From the NCBI GenBank assembly GCA_021234155.1, contig JAJEKV010000041.1, positions 7,760,917-7,824,916 on the forward strand: a stretch of 64,000 bases of DNA. Direction: 5' to 3'. How positions within the stretch are numbered: the first letter of the stretch is position 1; every line of letters starts with the position of its first letter. Shown here piece by piece: positions 46,156-57,344 of this stretch. The notes below the pieces were generated by a model. The model ran no database searches, had not been told where the DNA came from, and was given only the letters and a program-made list of their open reading frames with translations. The translations under genes and the position numbers were made by a program. This DNA comes from Isoetes taiwanensis (taxonomy: Eukaryota > Streptophyta > Lycopodiopsida > Isoetales > Isoetaceae).

Positions 46156-47350
46156 ATGCAGACAATTCAAGATGATAGACAATGTTTTGTGCAAAGTCAA
46201 CCGAGATGGAGTCTTGTTGAGATGTGTGAGTGAAAGTGAGTCTGCTCTAATCATCAGGGAAATGCACAAAGGTATTTGTGGAGGGCATTTTGCTGGTGAT
46301 ACTACAGCAAAAAAGACTCTCAGGTCTGGGTACTATTGGCCTACTGTTTTTAAAGATTGTTATGATATTATAAAGACTTGCCATCAATGCCAAATCTTTA
46401 GCAAAAGAATTTTACTTCCAGCTGCCCTTAATCCCATCATATCTCCAGGGCCCTTTCAAATTTGGGGATTAGATTATATTGGCCCTATTAATCCTTCTTC
46501 TGCAGGTCAACATCAGCATATCATTGTGGCCACAGATTATTTTACTAAATGGGCAGAAGCTATACCCTTGAGACAGGCTAATGCTGCCACAACTGCCAGA
46601 TTTTTACATGAGTATGTTTGTTCCAGGTTTGGTATTCCTTTTCAGTTGCATTCTGATAGGGGCACGCCTTTTGTTAATGAAGTTATTACTAATTTGATGG
46701 ACATCTTGAAGGTCAAGCATACCAAGAGCTCCTCATACTATCCCCAAGGTAATGGACAAGCTGAAGCCACTAACAAAGTATTGAAAAATATCTTGCAGAA
46801 GACAGTTGAGATCAACAAGAGAGATTGGCATGTCAAAATAGTGGATGCACTTTGGGCTTATAGAGTCACTATCAAAACAGCTACAAATCATACACCCTTC
46901 AACCTGGTTTATGGCATAGAGGCAGTCTTACCAGTGGAACTTGAGTTGCCCTCCCTGAGGTTAGCTTATAAATTATGTTTACCTTTTGAACATGCCTTGC
47001 AGGAGAGATTGGATGCCTTGCTGCACCTAGATGAATATAGGATGGAGGCTAAGAATACCAATTTGCTGAAAAAGGCCAAGGATCTGGTTGCATTCAAGGC
47101 TGCACACAAAATACAAGGCATTTTTAAGCAAGGAGAGCTTGTACTCAAATGGAACAAGTCAAAGGAAGACTCAGCTGGCAAATTTGACAATATTTGGGAA
47201 GGACCCTTTGTAGTATTGGAACCTGCAGGTACTAACTCTTATTGGCTACAAGAGGTTGCCTCAGGGATGCCACTGCCAAATCCAATCAATATCTTGCACT
47301 TGAAAAGGTATTGGGACCAGCATGCTTGCTTGTCCCTATTCTCTCATTAA
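46073..47350 (+). CDS. Integrase of Gypsy-B
   Basis: The zinc-binding HHCC part is MHKGICGGHFAGDTTAKKT ... CHQCQ. The catalytic core has the DDE triad: WGLDYIGPI, LHSDRGTPFVNEV and QGNGQAEATNKVL. The C-terminal part has GELVLKWNKSKE, KFDNIWEGPFVVLEPAG and PINILHLKRYWDQHA, a GPY/F-type module. Integrase joins the cDNA into the chromosome. The true polyprotein enters this frame by a shift near 46120, since SSQKRRLKDKC aligns with SSQERRFKEKC of Gypsy-A. All catalytic residues are intact. Confidence 0.88.
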   Translation: MVGGNNFLQHGIISSNLTSSQKRRLKDKCRQFKMIDNVLCKVNRDGVLLRCVSESESALIIREMHKGICGGHFAGDTTAKKTLRSGYYWPTVFKDCYDIIKTCHQCQIFSKRILLPAALNPIISPGPFQIWGLDYIGPINPSSAGQHQHIIVATDYFTKWAEAIPLRQANAATTARFLHEYVCSRFGIPFQLHSDRGTPFVNEVITNLMDILKVKHTKSSSYYPQGNGQAEATNKVLKNILQKTVEINKRDWHVKIVDALWAYRVTIKTATNHTPFNLVYGIEAVLPVELELPSLRLAYKLCLPFEHALQERLDALLHLDEYRMEAKNTNLLKKAKDLVAFKAAHKIQGIFKQGELVLKWNKSKEDSAGKFDNIWEGPFVVLEPAGTNSYWLQEVASGMPLPNPINILHLKRYWDQHACLSLFSH

Positions 47351-48235
47351 AAAGTTTGGAGATTTATGGTAGGTTTAAAGTAGTCAAATAGTTAAATCAG
47401 CTAGATCTTTAAGCACACTATTTCAGTAGATAGAACAGTCTGACTTTGAGCACTTTACTCTAATAAAATTGGTTTCATGTTCTTAGGTTGATTTGACCAG
47501 ATAGCAGTACAGGTGATCTCAAGAACAGGGTTGATACTAATGATTACCAAGTGTCATTTGCAGGAGCATTCTTTCTTCCATTTTTATTCACCTGTTTTAA
47601 ACATTCTTACCATCCATCCAACCCTCTATTCTTGTTTTTCCATACCTCAACAGCACTCTGCAAAATCACCTTCACCATCATAGTAGAGTTGCAAGGTTTT
47701 GAGACTAATTGGTTTATGTGTTTCCATGACAGGTGCACCCTTCCTCCATATTTTTCATCTGGCATAAGTGGCCCTACCTTCCATCTGAACTCCTTATTCT
47801 TGTTCTCATTCCCTAAAGAAGAAAAGCACTCTGCAATTCATCTTTACCATCACAGCAGAGTTACACTCGTTAAAGATCAAGAAGGATACACACATTTTCT
47901 TGTTTTGGCGAAGTTTCAACACACTTGTACACTCATTTCATCTCCATTTCATCATCATCTTGTCATATTCACATTCACTTTTATCTCTTTTCACTCACTA
48001 TATTTCATTCACCATCATTCCATCATCACCTTGTCATTTTCACACTCATTCCTGCCTTTCTCACTCACCATATTCCATCCACATCATTTCATCATCACAA
48101 TTACACTCACTTCACCAACATTTGCACTCTTATCCTATCATAAACACATTGGTACAAAGTTGAAGACCCCTCTAGTTATTCACTTTTTGACATCACATGG
48201 CTGAGGGGACCAGCCTTTTTCTTGTTTTGGCGAGA
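47351..48235 (+). other. 3' untranslated spacer of Gypsy-B with polypurine-tract region
   Basis: About 885 bases rich in C, A and T, with many CATTCATCACC-like words at 47930-48130 and a diverged duplication (47563-47700 against 47735-47870, both containing AGCACTCTGCAA). Just before the LTR comes GGCTGAGGGGACCAGCC, a likely polypurine-tract region. The 217-codon frame here is a by-product of low complexity. Confidence 0.6.
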
Positions 48236-50189
48236 TGTTGCCCCCAAAGGGCAACATGCTAATTGTGGTCTAGGCATTCAAACTAGGTCAAAGATTGGAA
48301 GATTCTTGGTATTCAACATTGATGTGGAGGTCAAAGGGTGTTCATTCTTCAAGTCAACAAGTGCTCAAGGGTCAAAACTCACATGAGGTACTTTATTTGA
48401 GGTCAAAATGTTTAGTCAAGAATATGCTCTAGAAGATTCTGGGTTATGAAGTTTGGAAGACATTTTTTGAAGATTGGAAGTTAAAAGTTTGGAAGATCCC
48501 ATGGTTCTTGGTTCCATCCCCTAGCCATGTTTTCATTCACTCACATACCATATTCTTATTCCCTTTAAAATTTTCCTAGCCTTTTTCTTATATACCCTAC
48601 TCTTCCTTGCTACCTCACCTCGCCTTGCTCAAGTCCCTTTTCTAACGCATTTCCCCATAAGGTATCTTGCTATTCCATATCTTTTGCCATACTTTCATTT
48701 CTTATATCACACCCATGCACATACTTTTGGTTCCCATTACCCCACTCTTTCTTAATCCATATTTTTACCCTTTTTACCATCATTGTTTTTTCCCTTCTAC
48801 CCCATGGTGACTCTTGGCTAGGTATTTGTGCTACTTATTATAGTCCCAAACTAGCCCCAAACTAGCTCCAAATTTGATGGATCACATGGCTATATTTCTC
48901 CATAGTCTCAAAGTTGCAAGATTTCCATGATAGATTTTTGTCATTCCTAGAAGACCTTGGTTAAAATTCCTAAAAGTCTAAAATACTGGCATATTCGGGC
49001 ATATACGCTTTAAAATACGCGAACCGTATCGCGAATTCTGCCGAAACCTACGGTCTTCAAACCTAAACTTGGAAATCAGCTTAGATCACGCCGGAACTGG
49101 GTTCCTAAGCCATAAAACTCACCTATTCTTGGATTCCCGCTCATTAGCATCTCATCAAACCTAAAATTAAGCCCTAAGATGCCGGAACCGTTAAAATCTA
49201 AATCTATATACCTGGGAAACAATGACAGAAGATTTTCGAAGGCCCAGAAGTATTCAGATTCTACATTGATCATTGCTGAGCAAGATCTGGACGATCCTTG
49301 AAGTTCTTGAGCTCTCCTCAACTGGATTCACAAGATTTAGTTGACATTATCTTCAAAAATTATTTATTGACTTGAGAATATTATTTTCCTGTGATTAAAA
49401 GCTATGAAGCATCCTTATATTCTGTTATCATGATATATTTACCTCCATATCAATTCAAATCGATTGCCAAGTTGACAAATCCATTTCTGATATTTTATTC
49501 TACAATTCTTGCTACAAAATATTCTACAGAAAATTCTAGTGTGTTTCTCCATACTTTTGGACCACTTGCCATATATTCTTAGGGCCTGTGCAAGCCAAAG
49601 GAGTTGGAATCATTCAAAAATACCAAGTATAGCTCAAATTCAAAAAAATTGCTCTCGGGTTTAGACAGTTTTGACTGTATTTTGCCAAATCTAGTCACAT
49701 AAAATACTTCTACACCTCCAAATGAAGATTTGATCAATTGCCCCTCTCCCCTAGCACCATTGCAACCTATCTGCTTTGGAATTTCTCAAAAAGATGATTG
49801 GCAACTCCAAATCTCAATTTCGATCCTTTGTTTTCTACATTTGACCTTTATTGACCAAAGTTTGACCCCACTTTGAGCTCGAATAACTCACATATTAGGT
49901 CTCTGACTTGGTCAGGAATTTTACTGTTGGTTAACTATCACTTTTTTGACCAAGTCTATTGCATCTGACTCAAAAAATCGATCTGCACCTCGACACCACA
50001 TCTGTTTTGACAAGGGAACCATTTTCTGGAAATGGGAAAGGTATAGAACTCGAACTTTTTGAACTTGTTTTTGGGATTTCCTTGCATAGACTGATCACCT
50101 CAAGTGATCTGGAGGTTCTAACCCCAATTTGAGTGAAAACTTGAATTGGTTCCTTGTGATTGACCTTTAAGCCAGGTTTAGGGTCAACA
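48236..50189 (+). repeat. 3' LTR of Gypsy-B (1,954 bp)
   Basis: Starts TGTTGCCCCCAAAGGGCAAC and ends TAGGGTCAACA, then CTTTG. It lacks the 726-bp segment of the 5' LTR, the joint being at about 48847. It has a 5-base difference near 49530 (ACAGAAAATTCTAG against ACAGTCTAG). Confidence 0.92.
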
Positions 50190-52400
50190 CTTTGGTAGGC
50201 AGCGTGTGCAGCAGGAACGGCAGGAGTTGCATCGTCTCTATCAGGAGTTGGAGAAGATTCGGGCGCAGCCTTCTGATGGCATTAGAGAGAATGCAGTCTT
50301 GCAGTGTATTGTTGCTATGGAGCAGGTTAAAGTGCAGGAGGCGCGTGTGAAGGCGGCCCTTACCTGGTTGAAGGAGGGGGACACAAGTTCGTCGGTGTTC
50401 TTCAGAGCAGCTAGGCAGCGGCGATATGCAGCATCTATGGCGTCCCTTGCTTTGCCTGATGGCCGAACTTTGGAGGATCCCGCTGATTTGCAGAGGTATG
50501 TGCATGCTCATTTCTCAGGGTTTTTCGCTTTGGCGACTCTTCCCTATGAGCGGGGAGATGCGGGAGCTTGTTTTTGGGGTTGTTAAGCCATCTATTACGC
50601 CTCACCGGCGTGAGAGCTTGGAGCAGGAGCTCTCGAGAGAGGATTTAGCAGAGGCATGTATGTGCATGGCCAAGGATAAATGCCCCGGGCTGGATGGCAT
50701 CCTGTGGAGTTCTTTCGGACTTATTGGGAGTGGGCTAGTGAGTGCGTGTACTGTGTGTATCTTGAGTTCTTTGCAGGTCTTCTCAAATGGATAAGATCTT
50801 GAATCTTGCATGCATTTCCTTGATTCCTAAGGTTAAGCGACCTTCTACTATTAATGATTGGAGGTCTATCTCCTTGTTGTCCCTCTGTGTATAAGATTAT
50901 TTGCGAAAGCCCCGGCAGAGAAGTTGAAGCGGTGTTGACTTCTTCCATTAGTAAGGTGCACGGGTTTGTCCCCAGGAGGAACATTTTGACTAATGTTGCT
51001 TGCTTATGAGGGCCTTTATTGGGCGGAGAACAGTCAATGCATTGTCTATCTTAAGCTTGACTTTGCCAAAGCTTACGATAGTGTCCGTTGGGAGTTCTTA
51101 TGCGCCATGATGTTAGCGTTGGGGTGTGGTCCACGCTTTTCTGAAGACGATCATGAAGCCGCATAGGTCGGCCACGGGCTATGGTGGTGTGCGGGGGTGA
51201 ACTCTCCGCCTTTTTCTCCTTAGGCGGAGGGGGGTGCGTCAGGGGTGCCCTTTGGCGCCGTTTTTGTTTACGATTGTGGCGGAGGCACCTTTGTCTCGAT
51301 TGTTTTTGGCTGCGGTGGAGGAGGGGGTGGTGGATGGGCTTCGGATGTAGGATGGTAGCCAGCAGATTATTAACTAGTTTGCCGATGACACTTTCCTCTT
51401 CTTGGTGGCAGAGGAGAGGAATTTGCGAAATGTGAAGGGTTTGCTGGATACTTTCTCCTTGACCTTGGGCATTCTTCTGAATTGGGGTAAGTGCTCCGCA
51501 TTATGGGCCTAGCTGACTCTGCCTCCCCCTTGTTTGGCTCTATTCCCTTGGAAGGTGCTTCCAGGTAATGTGTGTACTAAGCTGTTGGGTATTCCCTTTG
51601 GAGGGGATGTTTCCATGGGGAGGGTGTGGGATGAGATTTTGCAGGGGTTGCAGAAACACCTCAATTGGTGGAAGGGTAGCAAGTTGTCCATGGCAAGTAG
51701 GATCACTATTACCAAGTCAGTACTTTGTAGCACTCATATGTATACAACATCTGCAATGTTAGCTCCTGAGGGTAAGATACAGGCTTTGGATAAGATTGTT
51801 CGAAATTTTGTGTGGGGCGAGGATGATGAAGGGGCAGTTGTTAAAGTGGCTTGGTGGAAGTGTCTCCGCCCCCGGGAGGATGGGGGCTTGGCCATTCTGT
51901 ATTTGGCACTGCATACTAAGGTGTTGGTCTCCAAGTTTGTTTGGTGCATTCTGCAGGATGGAGCATCTTCTTCTGGTGCGGCGTTGTTGTTGCAATCTCT
52001 TCGCCATTGTGTGGCGTTTGGGAAGCCGTCTGTGCATGTGGAGTTGCCCTGGGCATTGTTGTATGGTCTCCGGCCTTTCCCACATGCATCCCCTTTTCTC
52101 ACGGGGGTGTTGTGGGCTTGGGATCATGTGTGTGTGCTCTTCCAGCTAGATTATGCCTCAGTTTATCACCACTCTTCTCCTTTCTTGTGGGTTCCTCTAC
52201 CTCCGCCCTTTGGGCCGCCGGGTGCATGCTGCTCGGGCCTTGAGCCCGTTGGAGGCGAGCTGGCTTGTGCTCACCTTGGAGGATTAGTATTGGGTGGTCA
52301 GCTAGCTTCGTGGGAGTTCTTTCAAGCTCGCTCGCCGAGGGGGCCAGGGCTATCATCGGGGAACAAGTGGCGGGGAGTATTCCGCTACACATACCTATAG
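50190..52400 (+). pseudogene. ORF2 reverse-transcriptase part of the LINE
   Basis: Begins with the right CTTTG duplication and continues the frame cut at 39256. Motifs: ALTWLKEGDTSSSVFF, KDKCPGLDGI, ISLIPKVKRPSTINDWRS, RRRGVRQGCPLAPFLF and the catalytic FADDTFLFL at about 51377-51403. A long frame (51534-52400) holds LLGIPFGGDVSMGRVWDEI, WWKGSKLSMASRITITKSV and NFVWGEDDEG, standard for plant L1 elements after the RT core. Several stops and shifts lie at 50585, 50790-51180 and 51510. Confidence 0.85.
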
Positions 52401-52599
52401 TCCCTCGGGATGATGTGGTGGTGCGGAGTTTGGAAGGTTCATGGGATGTTGTGTCTTCTTGTTTTTGTGCGATCTTGTTACGGGTGCTAGCTATTCATGA
52501 CACCGCCCCCGCCGGGCAAGTGGTCTCTGCAGCTTTAGGGTTCTCGATGGCGCTTCGGTTTGGGCGTAGACATGGAGCTCACTTCCCCATAGAAGGTTA

Positions 52600-53063
52600 G
52601 GATGCCTTACGTGGCGGTGGTGCATCGGCGTATCGTCGGGCGAATGCCCTTGTGAGTCGATTTAGGCGGTGTGAGCCCTCTACGCCCTTGTTGTGGCCTT
52701 CATCGAGAGGCGTGGAGCATTATGCGGTTTTATGCCCTCACTTGCGGGCTTTGGGATTGGGTTAGGGCTCTGTTTCAAGTGAGATTGACTAGTCGGCGAT
52801 TTTGCTTCATGTGTATCGGTGCTTGGCCGCTCTTGCGGCGGCAAGCCTTGCATCGTCGCTTGGCTTGGTTGGTGTGGCTGATTTGGAAGCGGCGGTTGTG
52901 GATCTTTTCGGGGGATTCGGCGACTGCGGCCTCTCGATTCCTCGACTTCGGTACAAGCTATTTCAAAGCTTTACGGTGTTCGGGATTAGTACAAATAAAG
53001 TTTGCCATTTGGCGGGACTTCTTGGGTGTTGTAGATGGTGATAGTCGGTTTGTACAGCAGTAG
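52600..53063 (+). pseudogene. C-terminal end of the LINE ORF2
   Basis: A frame at 52671-53063 carries RRQALHRRLAWLVWLIWKRR, like the Trp-rich segment after the zinc-binding region in plant L1 proteins. No RNase H motif is seen after it. The stop is at 53061-53063, about 130 bases before the poly(A). Confidence 0.55.
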
Positions 53064-53189
53064 AGTTGCAGTTTTTCTGTGAGTTTGTTGTGGAGTGTCG
53101 AGGTATTGCTGTCTCTTTGGGGCAGTTCTCCTTCCTCCTCACTTGCTTTGTAACATTACCATTCTTTTAATATATTGATGACACAGTTC

Positions 53190-53214
53190 TTCAAAAAAAA
53201 AAAAAAATAAAAAA
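53190..53214 (+). other. Poly(A) tail of the LINE
   Basis: An A-run with one T marks the 3' end of the retroposed LINE, preceded by TTTTAATATATTGATGACAC. Composition changes from GC-rich to AT-rich at this point. Confidence 0.8.
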
Positions 53215-54900
53215 AATCCATGCCTAGTTTTCATTTCCTAGAGCAAATTGGCTTAAGGAATTTTTTCTAGTCAAAACTTCTCTTTCATATATCATTCACA
53301 CCTCACACACCCACCCCACCATCACTATGATTTGGCCACATCCATGGTCTAGGATCAAATTCTCTTACTAGAAGCCAAAATGGAGAGAGAAAGTGCAAAA
53401 TTCCCAAGGGAAGTCAAAGATTTGCCTAAAGTGTGCAATTTATATGCACTAGCATCAAATTGACCCATGTCATCACTTGAAAATGGCCAAGTCATCATAC
53501 ACATCATCATCTTGCCATGTCACACCACACACATGTCACCCCCATTGAAAATTCCGTTTTTTCAACTTTCTCCAAAATAAGTCGTTTAGATCATTAAGGG
53601 GACATGTTGTCTTGCCACATCATCACCCATGTGTCATACTCATCACCTCCACCTCATCATATGTTTTGACTAGAAAAAATATACATTGCCAACTTGTTTG
53701 ACACCTCATTACCCCTCTTTGCCATGTCAGCATCATCTTGCCAACTCACCTTGCCTACTTGCCACCTCACCATTTCCATACTCCTTTTTGAGCCAAAAAT
53801 AAAAAATCTAGTTTTGCAAAAGAGATTCCACCATGGTATAAAGCATCAAAAAGATTCTTTTTGCAAAAAAGAATTTTCAAAAATGGGCTCATATAGACCT
53901 TCATTTTGGCTTTCTTGGGAAACTTGCCTAGCTTCATAAGCAACAAAAAAAGAAAAAAAGAAAAAAAAAAAAACCGGATACAACTAGTTCAGGCAACAAC
54001 CCTACTAGCAGTTCTAGCTACATCAGTCAATCCCTCAGTAGCCTTATCATTCCATACAATGACCGAGCTAGTCATAGATGGGACATCCTAATATGGTCAA
54101 AAAGTCACCTGGCTTTAGTCTTAGTGTCATTTATTTGCCAAAAGAAAAACTTGTTTGCATGTTTATCCAAAATCCTAGCATACAGTCCTGCATGCCATCA
54201 TGCTACATTACATGCCCATTTCATGCTACATTACATGCCCATTTTGCCTGCATGGCATCATGCTATATTATATGCCAATTTGCATGCAAGCCATCTGAAT
54301 TTTACTTTTACCCTTGGACCAGTTTAATTTTACTTGGACCAAGATTTTGTATTTTTCTTTATTTCAAGGTACATCTTTTACCAGTTATCTGCATTATTAT
54401 CTGCATTATGGGTGTTTAGCCCGATATCAATCACATTTCCCTTACTAGACAAAAGGGCAATGACGGGAACTTATTTAAGAACATGCTTCATAAACTACTT
54501 TTTGTATTCCATATGAGTCTGCAAAAACCTGTTATGCCCATATATATTCACATATGCTCATGTGTGCTAAAAGCCTTGTATCATTATCTCATATTTCTGT
54601 TTCAGCAAGATACAATGTGATATAGGTATTCCATAAATCATTACTTTAGCTCTCTCTTCTAGGCTGAGACATTTACAGAAGTAGACGTAATTTTGAAGCC
54701 AAAAGTACCTGTTTTTTGCAGATCTCCAGACAATTATATGGTCTGCAATACTGCCATACTGAATAGCAAAAAATTGTTTTGTATACCTAGAGCATAGCTT
54801 TACTTTCAAAATTTTATGATAATAGAAGATAATCAAAATTGTAACTTCCTGCAACGCGTCTTGTAGCCATAAAGTACACCATTTGTGTAAGACAACAGTC
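53215..54900. other. AT-rich DNA after the LINE, possibly the rest of the Gypsy-A LTR
   Basis: No gene is recognised. An A-rich purine tract lies at 53942-53973, and a triplicated word, CATGCTACATTACATGCCC and variants, at 54188-54285. Style resembles gypsy LTR or spacer sequence, but no LTR end is identified. Confidence 0.4.
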
Positions 54901-56126
54901 TTGAATGTGGAATCCATTTCGTTAAGTCCTTTTGTTTGATACATGCAGTCGTTTTTGCTAGAACACACCATAACAGCAAAGGAAGGCACAATGGGAGCAG
55001 AATACCACGTACCTGCAGCCAACCATGTATACATTAGCAGTAATCCCGGTAATGCAACAAGGGCCAAAAGGTACTTTGGGTGATTCTGGGCTCTTCGCCC
55101 TTCACCCATTGTACCCTTTGCCCTTGATTAGTAAAAGCATATTAAGACAACAAGCATCAAACCAAAAGACTTTGTCACTCAAGAAATTACATCCTTATTA
55201 CCATCAGGATGCATCTCTAGGACATCTTATAGAGATATGTGATCCTTCCAATCATTATTTAGGATATAGTAGAAATCCATAAATTACTTTGTTCTTAAAC
55301 AGAGATCACAACATGAGCAAAGCTCTAACATGTGTCCCATAATTAACCACCTGTATCTGTTGTATCCAACCGTATGATGACAAACAGGCCTTACTCTAAG
55401 AATAGAAATTATTCCCTTTATTTTAGTGTCACAGCCATAGCCATTGTCTTGACCGTGCCGCAATCTCCTGAATATGTATGTAAACTTAGGCATAGGAAAC
55501 AAGGCCATCTATTTATGTGCTTTCTAACCGAACCTCTATTATACTATCTCACAGCATAGAAAAGAACCTGTTCATATGCTAATAGATTATGCCAGAGAGG
55601 TCTTACTCTAAGAATAGAGACCATTCCTATTATTTTAGTGCTGCAGCCATATCTTGGTAGTGTAACAATCTCAGGTTCATAAGCTGCTGCTAATTATGAT
55701 GACCTGTTTTAAACTTAGAAGTACAGGTCATAAGAACATACCTGAAGTTGGTCAATGGCTGATTTAACATCTTCAGCTAATTGTGTTTCAGGAACATAAT
55801 ATTGTTCCATGTTGCTTTCCTGGCATGATGCCATCGTTCACTGCCAGAAGAACTCCTTTCGGTACCAGACCCATGTCCTTTGTTACGATTCTCCATGGAG
55901 AATGCTTCAAGACTGCAATCTACATTGTATGAACTGCCTAGCTTTAGCCATCTGAAGGTTTTTTGTTGAAGCTAAACTTGTCAACGAATTTATTCTAGGA
56001 GCATGAACAGGTTGCAAACCATATTTTGCTAAGGCACGGTACTGCCATCTCATATTTTCTGCCTCCGGTTCACTTAGATCCTTAAATCTTACAAAATTTT
56101 CATGCAAAAATGACCCACTGTCTAGA

Positions 56127-56220
56127 TCCTTATGCATCGGCTCTTCTTCTTCAGAGCTATCCATCTGTAAGGCTCCTTATGCATCGGCTCTTCTACTTCA
56201 GAGCTATCCATCTGTAAGGC
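56127..56220. repeat. 47-bp tandem duplication within the minus-strand coding relic
   Basis: TCCTTATGCATCGGCTCTTC and the following bases occur at 56127-56173 and 56174-56220 with one T/A difference. Since 47 is not a multiple of three it shifts the minus-strand frame that encodes EEPMHKD. Confidence 0.9.
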
Positions 56221-57267
56221 TTCAAACTCAACAGAACTTCTACTCCATTTCCTCTGTTGGTTTTAATAAAAATCTCTAAATAACTCTTGAGCTGCCGCAG
56301 ACCTACCATATGAGAACATCCTTCTGGATGGCCTTAGCAAAAACCCAAGAGGATCTTGTGTCATCAATTTCGGCTGCTCTGGCAGCACCTTGATTCTTTA
56401 AGTCTCACCTCGATTCTCCAAGTCTCATGACTTTTGCCAGAGGCGGATCCCCATTAGCACCACACTCTGTGTTTGATACCTGCGCCACGTAGGCAACTAC
56501 AGGCAGAGCAAATGCAGACCATTTCCATCTTACCTTTTTTATTCCGGTGACAGAGCAGCAAACGCCCAAGAAGATTTGAGATAGCCGGTTTGGATACGTA
56601 GGAGAACTGGAACTGCCCTAAACGACAAACTGGAACTGCCTTAAACGACAAACTCCAGGGCAACTTCAGTTTTTCAGATGCAGTGATGGTGCATCTGAAA
56701 ATTCTACCGGATGCAGTGCCATGTCAACTAATTTGAGTTCCGGTGGAAGCAATAGGAACAGCAAATCGTGGAGTCAGGAGTGCCATATGGCACAGTATTT
56801 CCGGTAGATGACCAGTTTTACACCAGTGTCATATTTGAAATGAAATGGCAGATTTCTATCCTAAGATCATCCAACATGGAACATGGTTGCAATGTCACAT
56901 TTCTGAAATGTTTAGGCTGCAATTTAGGCTGCGTCTTTATTTTCAGAGGTTCAAATATTACCAATATTTAGCATGCGATATGTTTGCTATTTCCTCCCAA
57001 GCACTTGGTAGTCCTTCCTAGAAACATAACCTTATATCTCTAGCACAGATCCATCCATGCCGGCCCATATGTCAATTTTTCCAAATACCATTTGAGAATA
57101 CCACCAACATGTTCTTGAATAATGTGTCAATAAGAGTAAAAAATTACCTTAAGTAGTTGTATGTGCATGCCAAATGAGCTTATTCATATGAGCTTATTCA
57201 GCTTTGCCATATTTCCATCTTTTTACTAAGCACAAGCACCAACACCAGTCACGAGTTTGCTCTGCAT

Positions 57268-57340
57268 TTTTTTTTTTTTTTAATTGTTGACATATGTACA
57301 TGTACATAACATTAAAAAAAAAAAAAAAAAAAAAAAAAAC
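57268..57340. repeat. T-run and A-run flanking 32 bases
   Basis: A run of 16 T is followed by AATTGTTGACATATGTACAT and ACATAACATT, then about 26 A. The two homopolymers can pair into a long A-T stem. It may be two poly(A) tails of retroposed sequence end to end in opposite directions. Confidence 0.6.
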
Positions 57341-57344
57341 CCTC

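Larger units (their letters stand above)
39257..50189 (+). mobile_element. Gypsy-B: full-length, young Ty3/gypsy element
   Basis: LTRs at 39257-41931 and 48236-50189 start TGTTGCCCCC and end GGTCAACA. Between them lie a primer-site-like sequence, gag, protease, upstream RNase H, reverse transcriptase, degenerate RNase H and integrase. The element is flanked by a perfect CTTTG duplication and lies inside a LINE. Apart from one 726-bp indel the LTRs differ by only about a dozen to fifteen substitutions by eye over 1.95 kb, so insertion is recent on a genomic scale. Coding frames carry one in-frame stop and several single-base shifts. Confidence 0.93.
36405..53214 (+). mobile_element. L1-type LINE, split by Gypsy-B
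   Basis: A GC-richer element runs from about 36405 with ORF1 remains, ORF2 starting at 38354, and an A-rich tail at 53190-53214. Gypsy-B (39257-50189) sits between its endonuclease and reverse-transcriptase parts. Without the insertion and one copy of the 5-bp duplication the LINE is about 5.9 kb, a normal L1 length. Clear target duplications of the LINE itself were not found. Its left border is set by the composition change, and many frame breaks show it is dead. Confidence 0.75.

Noticed and set aside
47551-48204. 217-codon frame rich in His, Phe and Ser
   Set aside because: Low-complexity C/A/T-rich spacer between integrase and the 3' LTR of Gypsy-B; not conserved in Gypsy-A.
51734-52127. 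Minus-strand frames opposite the LINE reverse transcriptase
   Set aside because: The plus strand encodes recognisable LINE protein here.
54567-55109. 180-codon minus-strand frame as one protein
   Set aside because: Only the first part (to about 55018) looks like coding sequence and it ends at a splice donor; the rest is intron-like.
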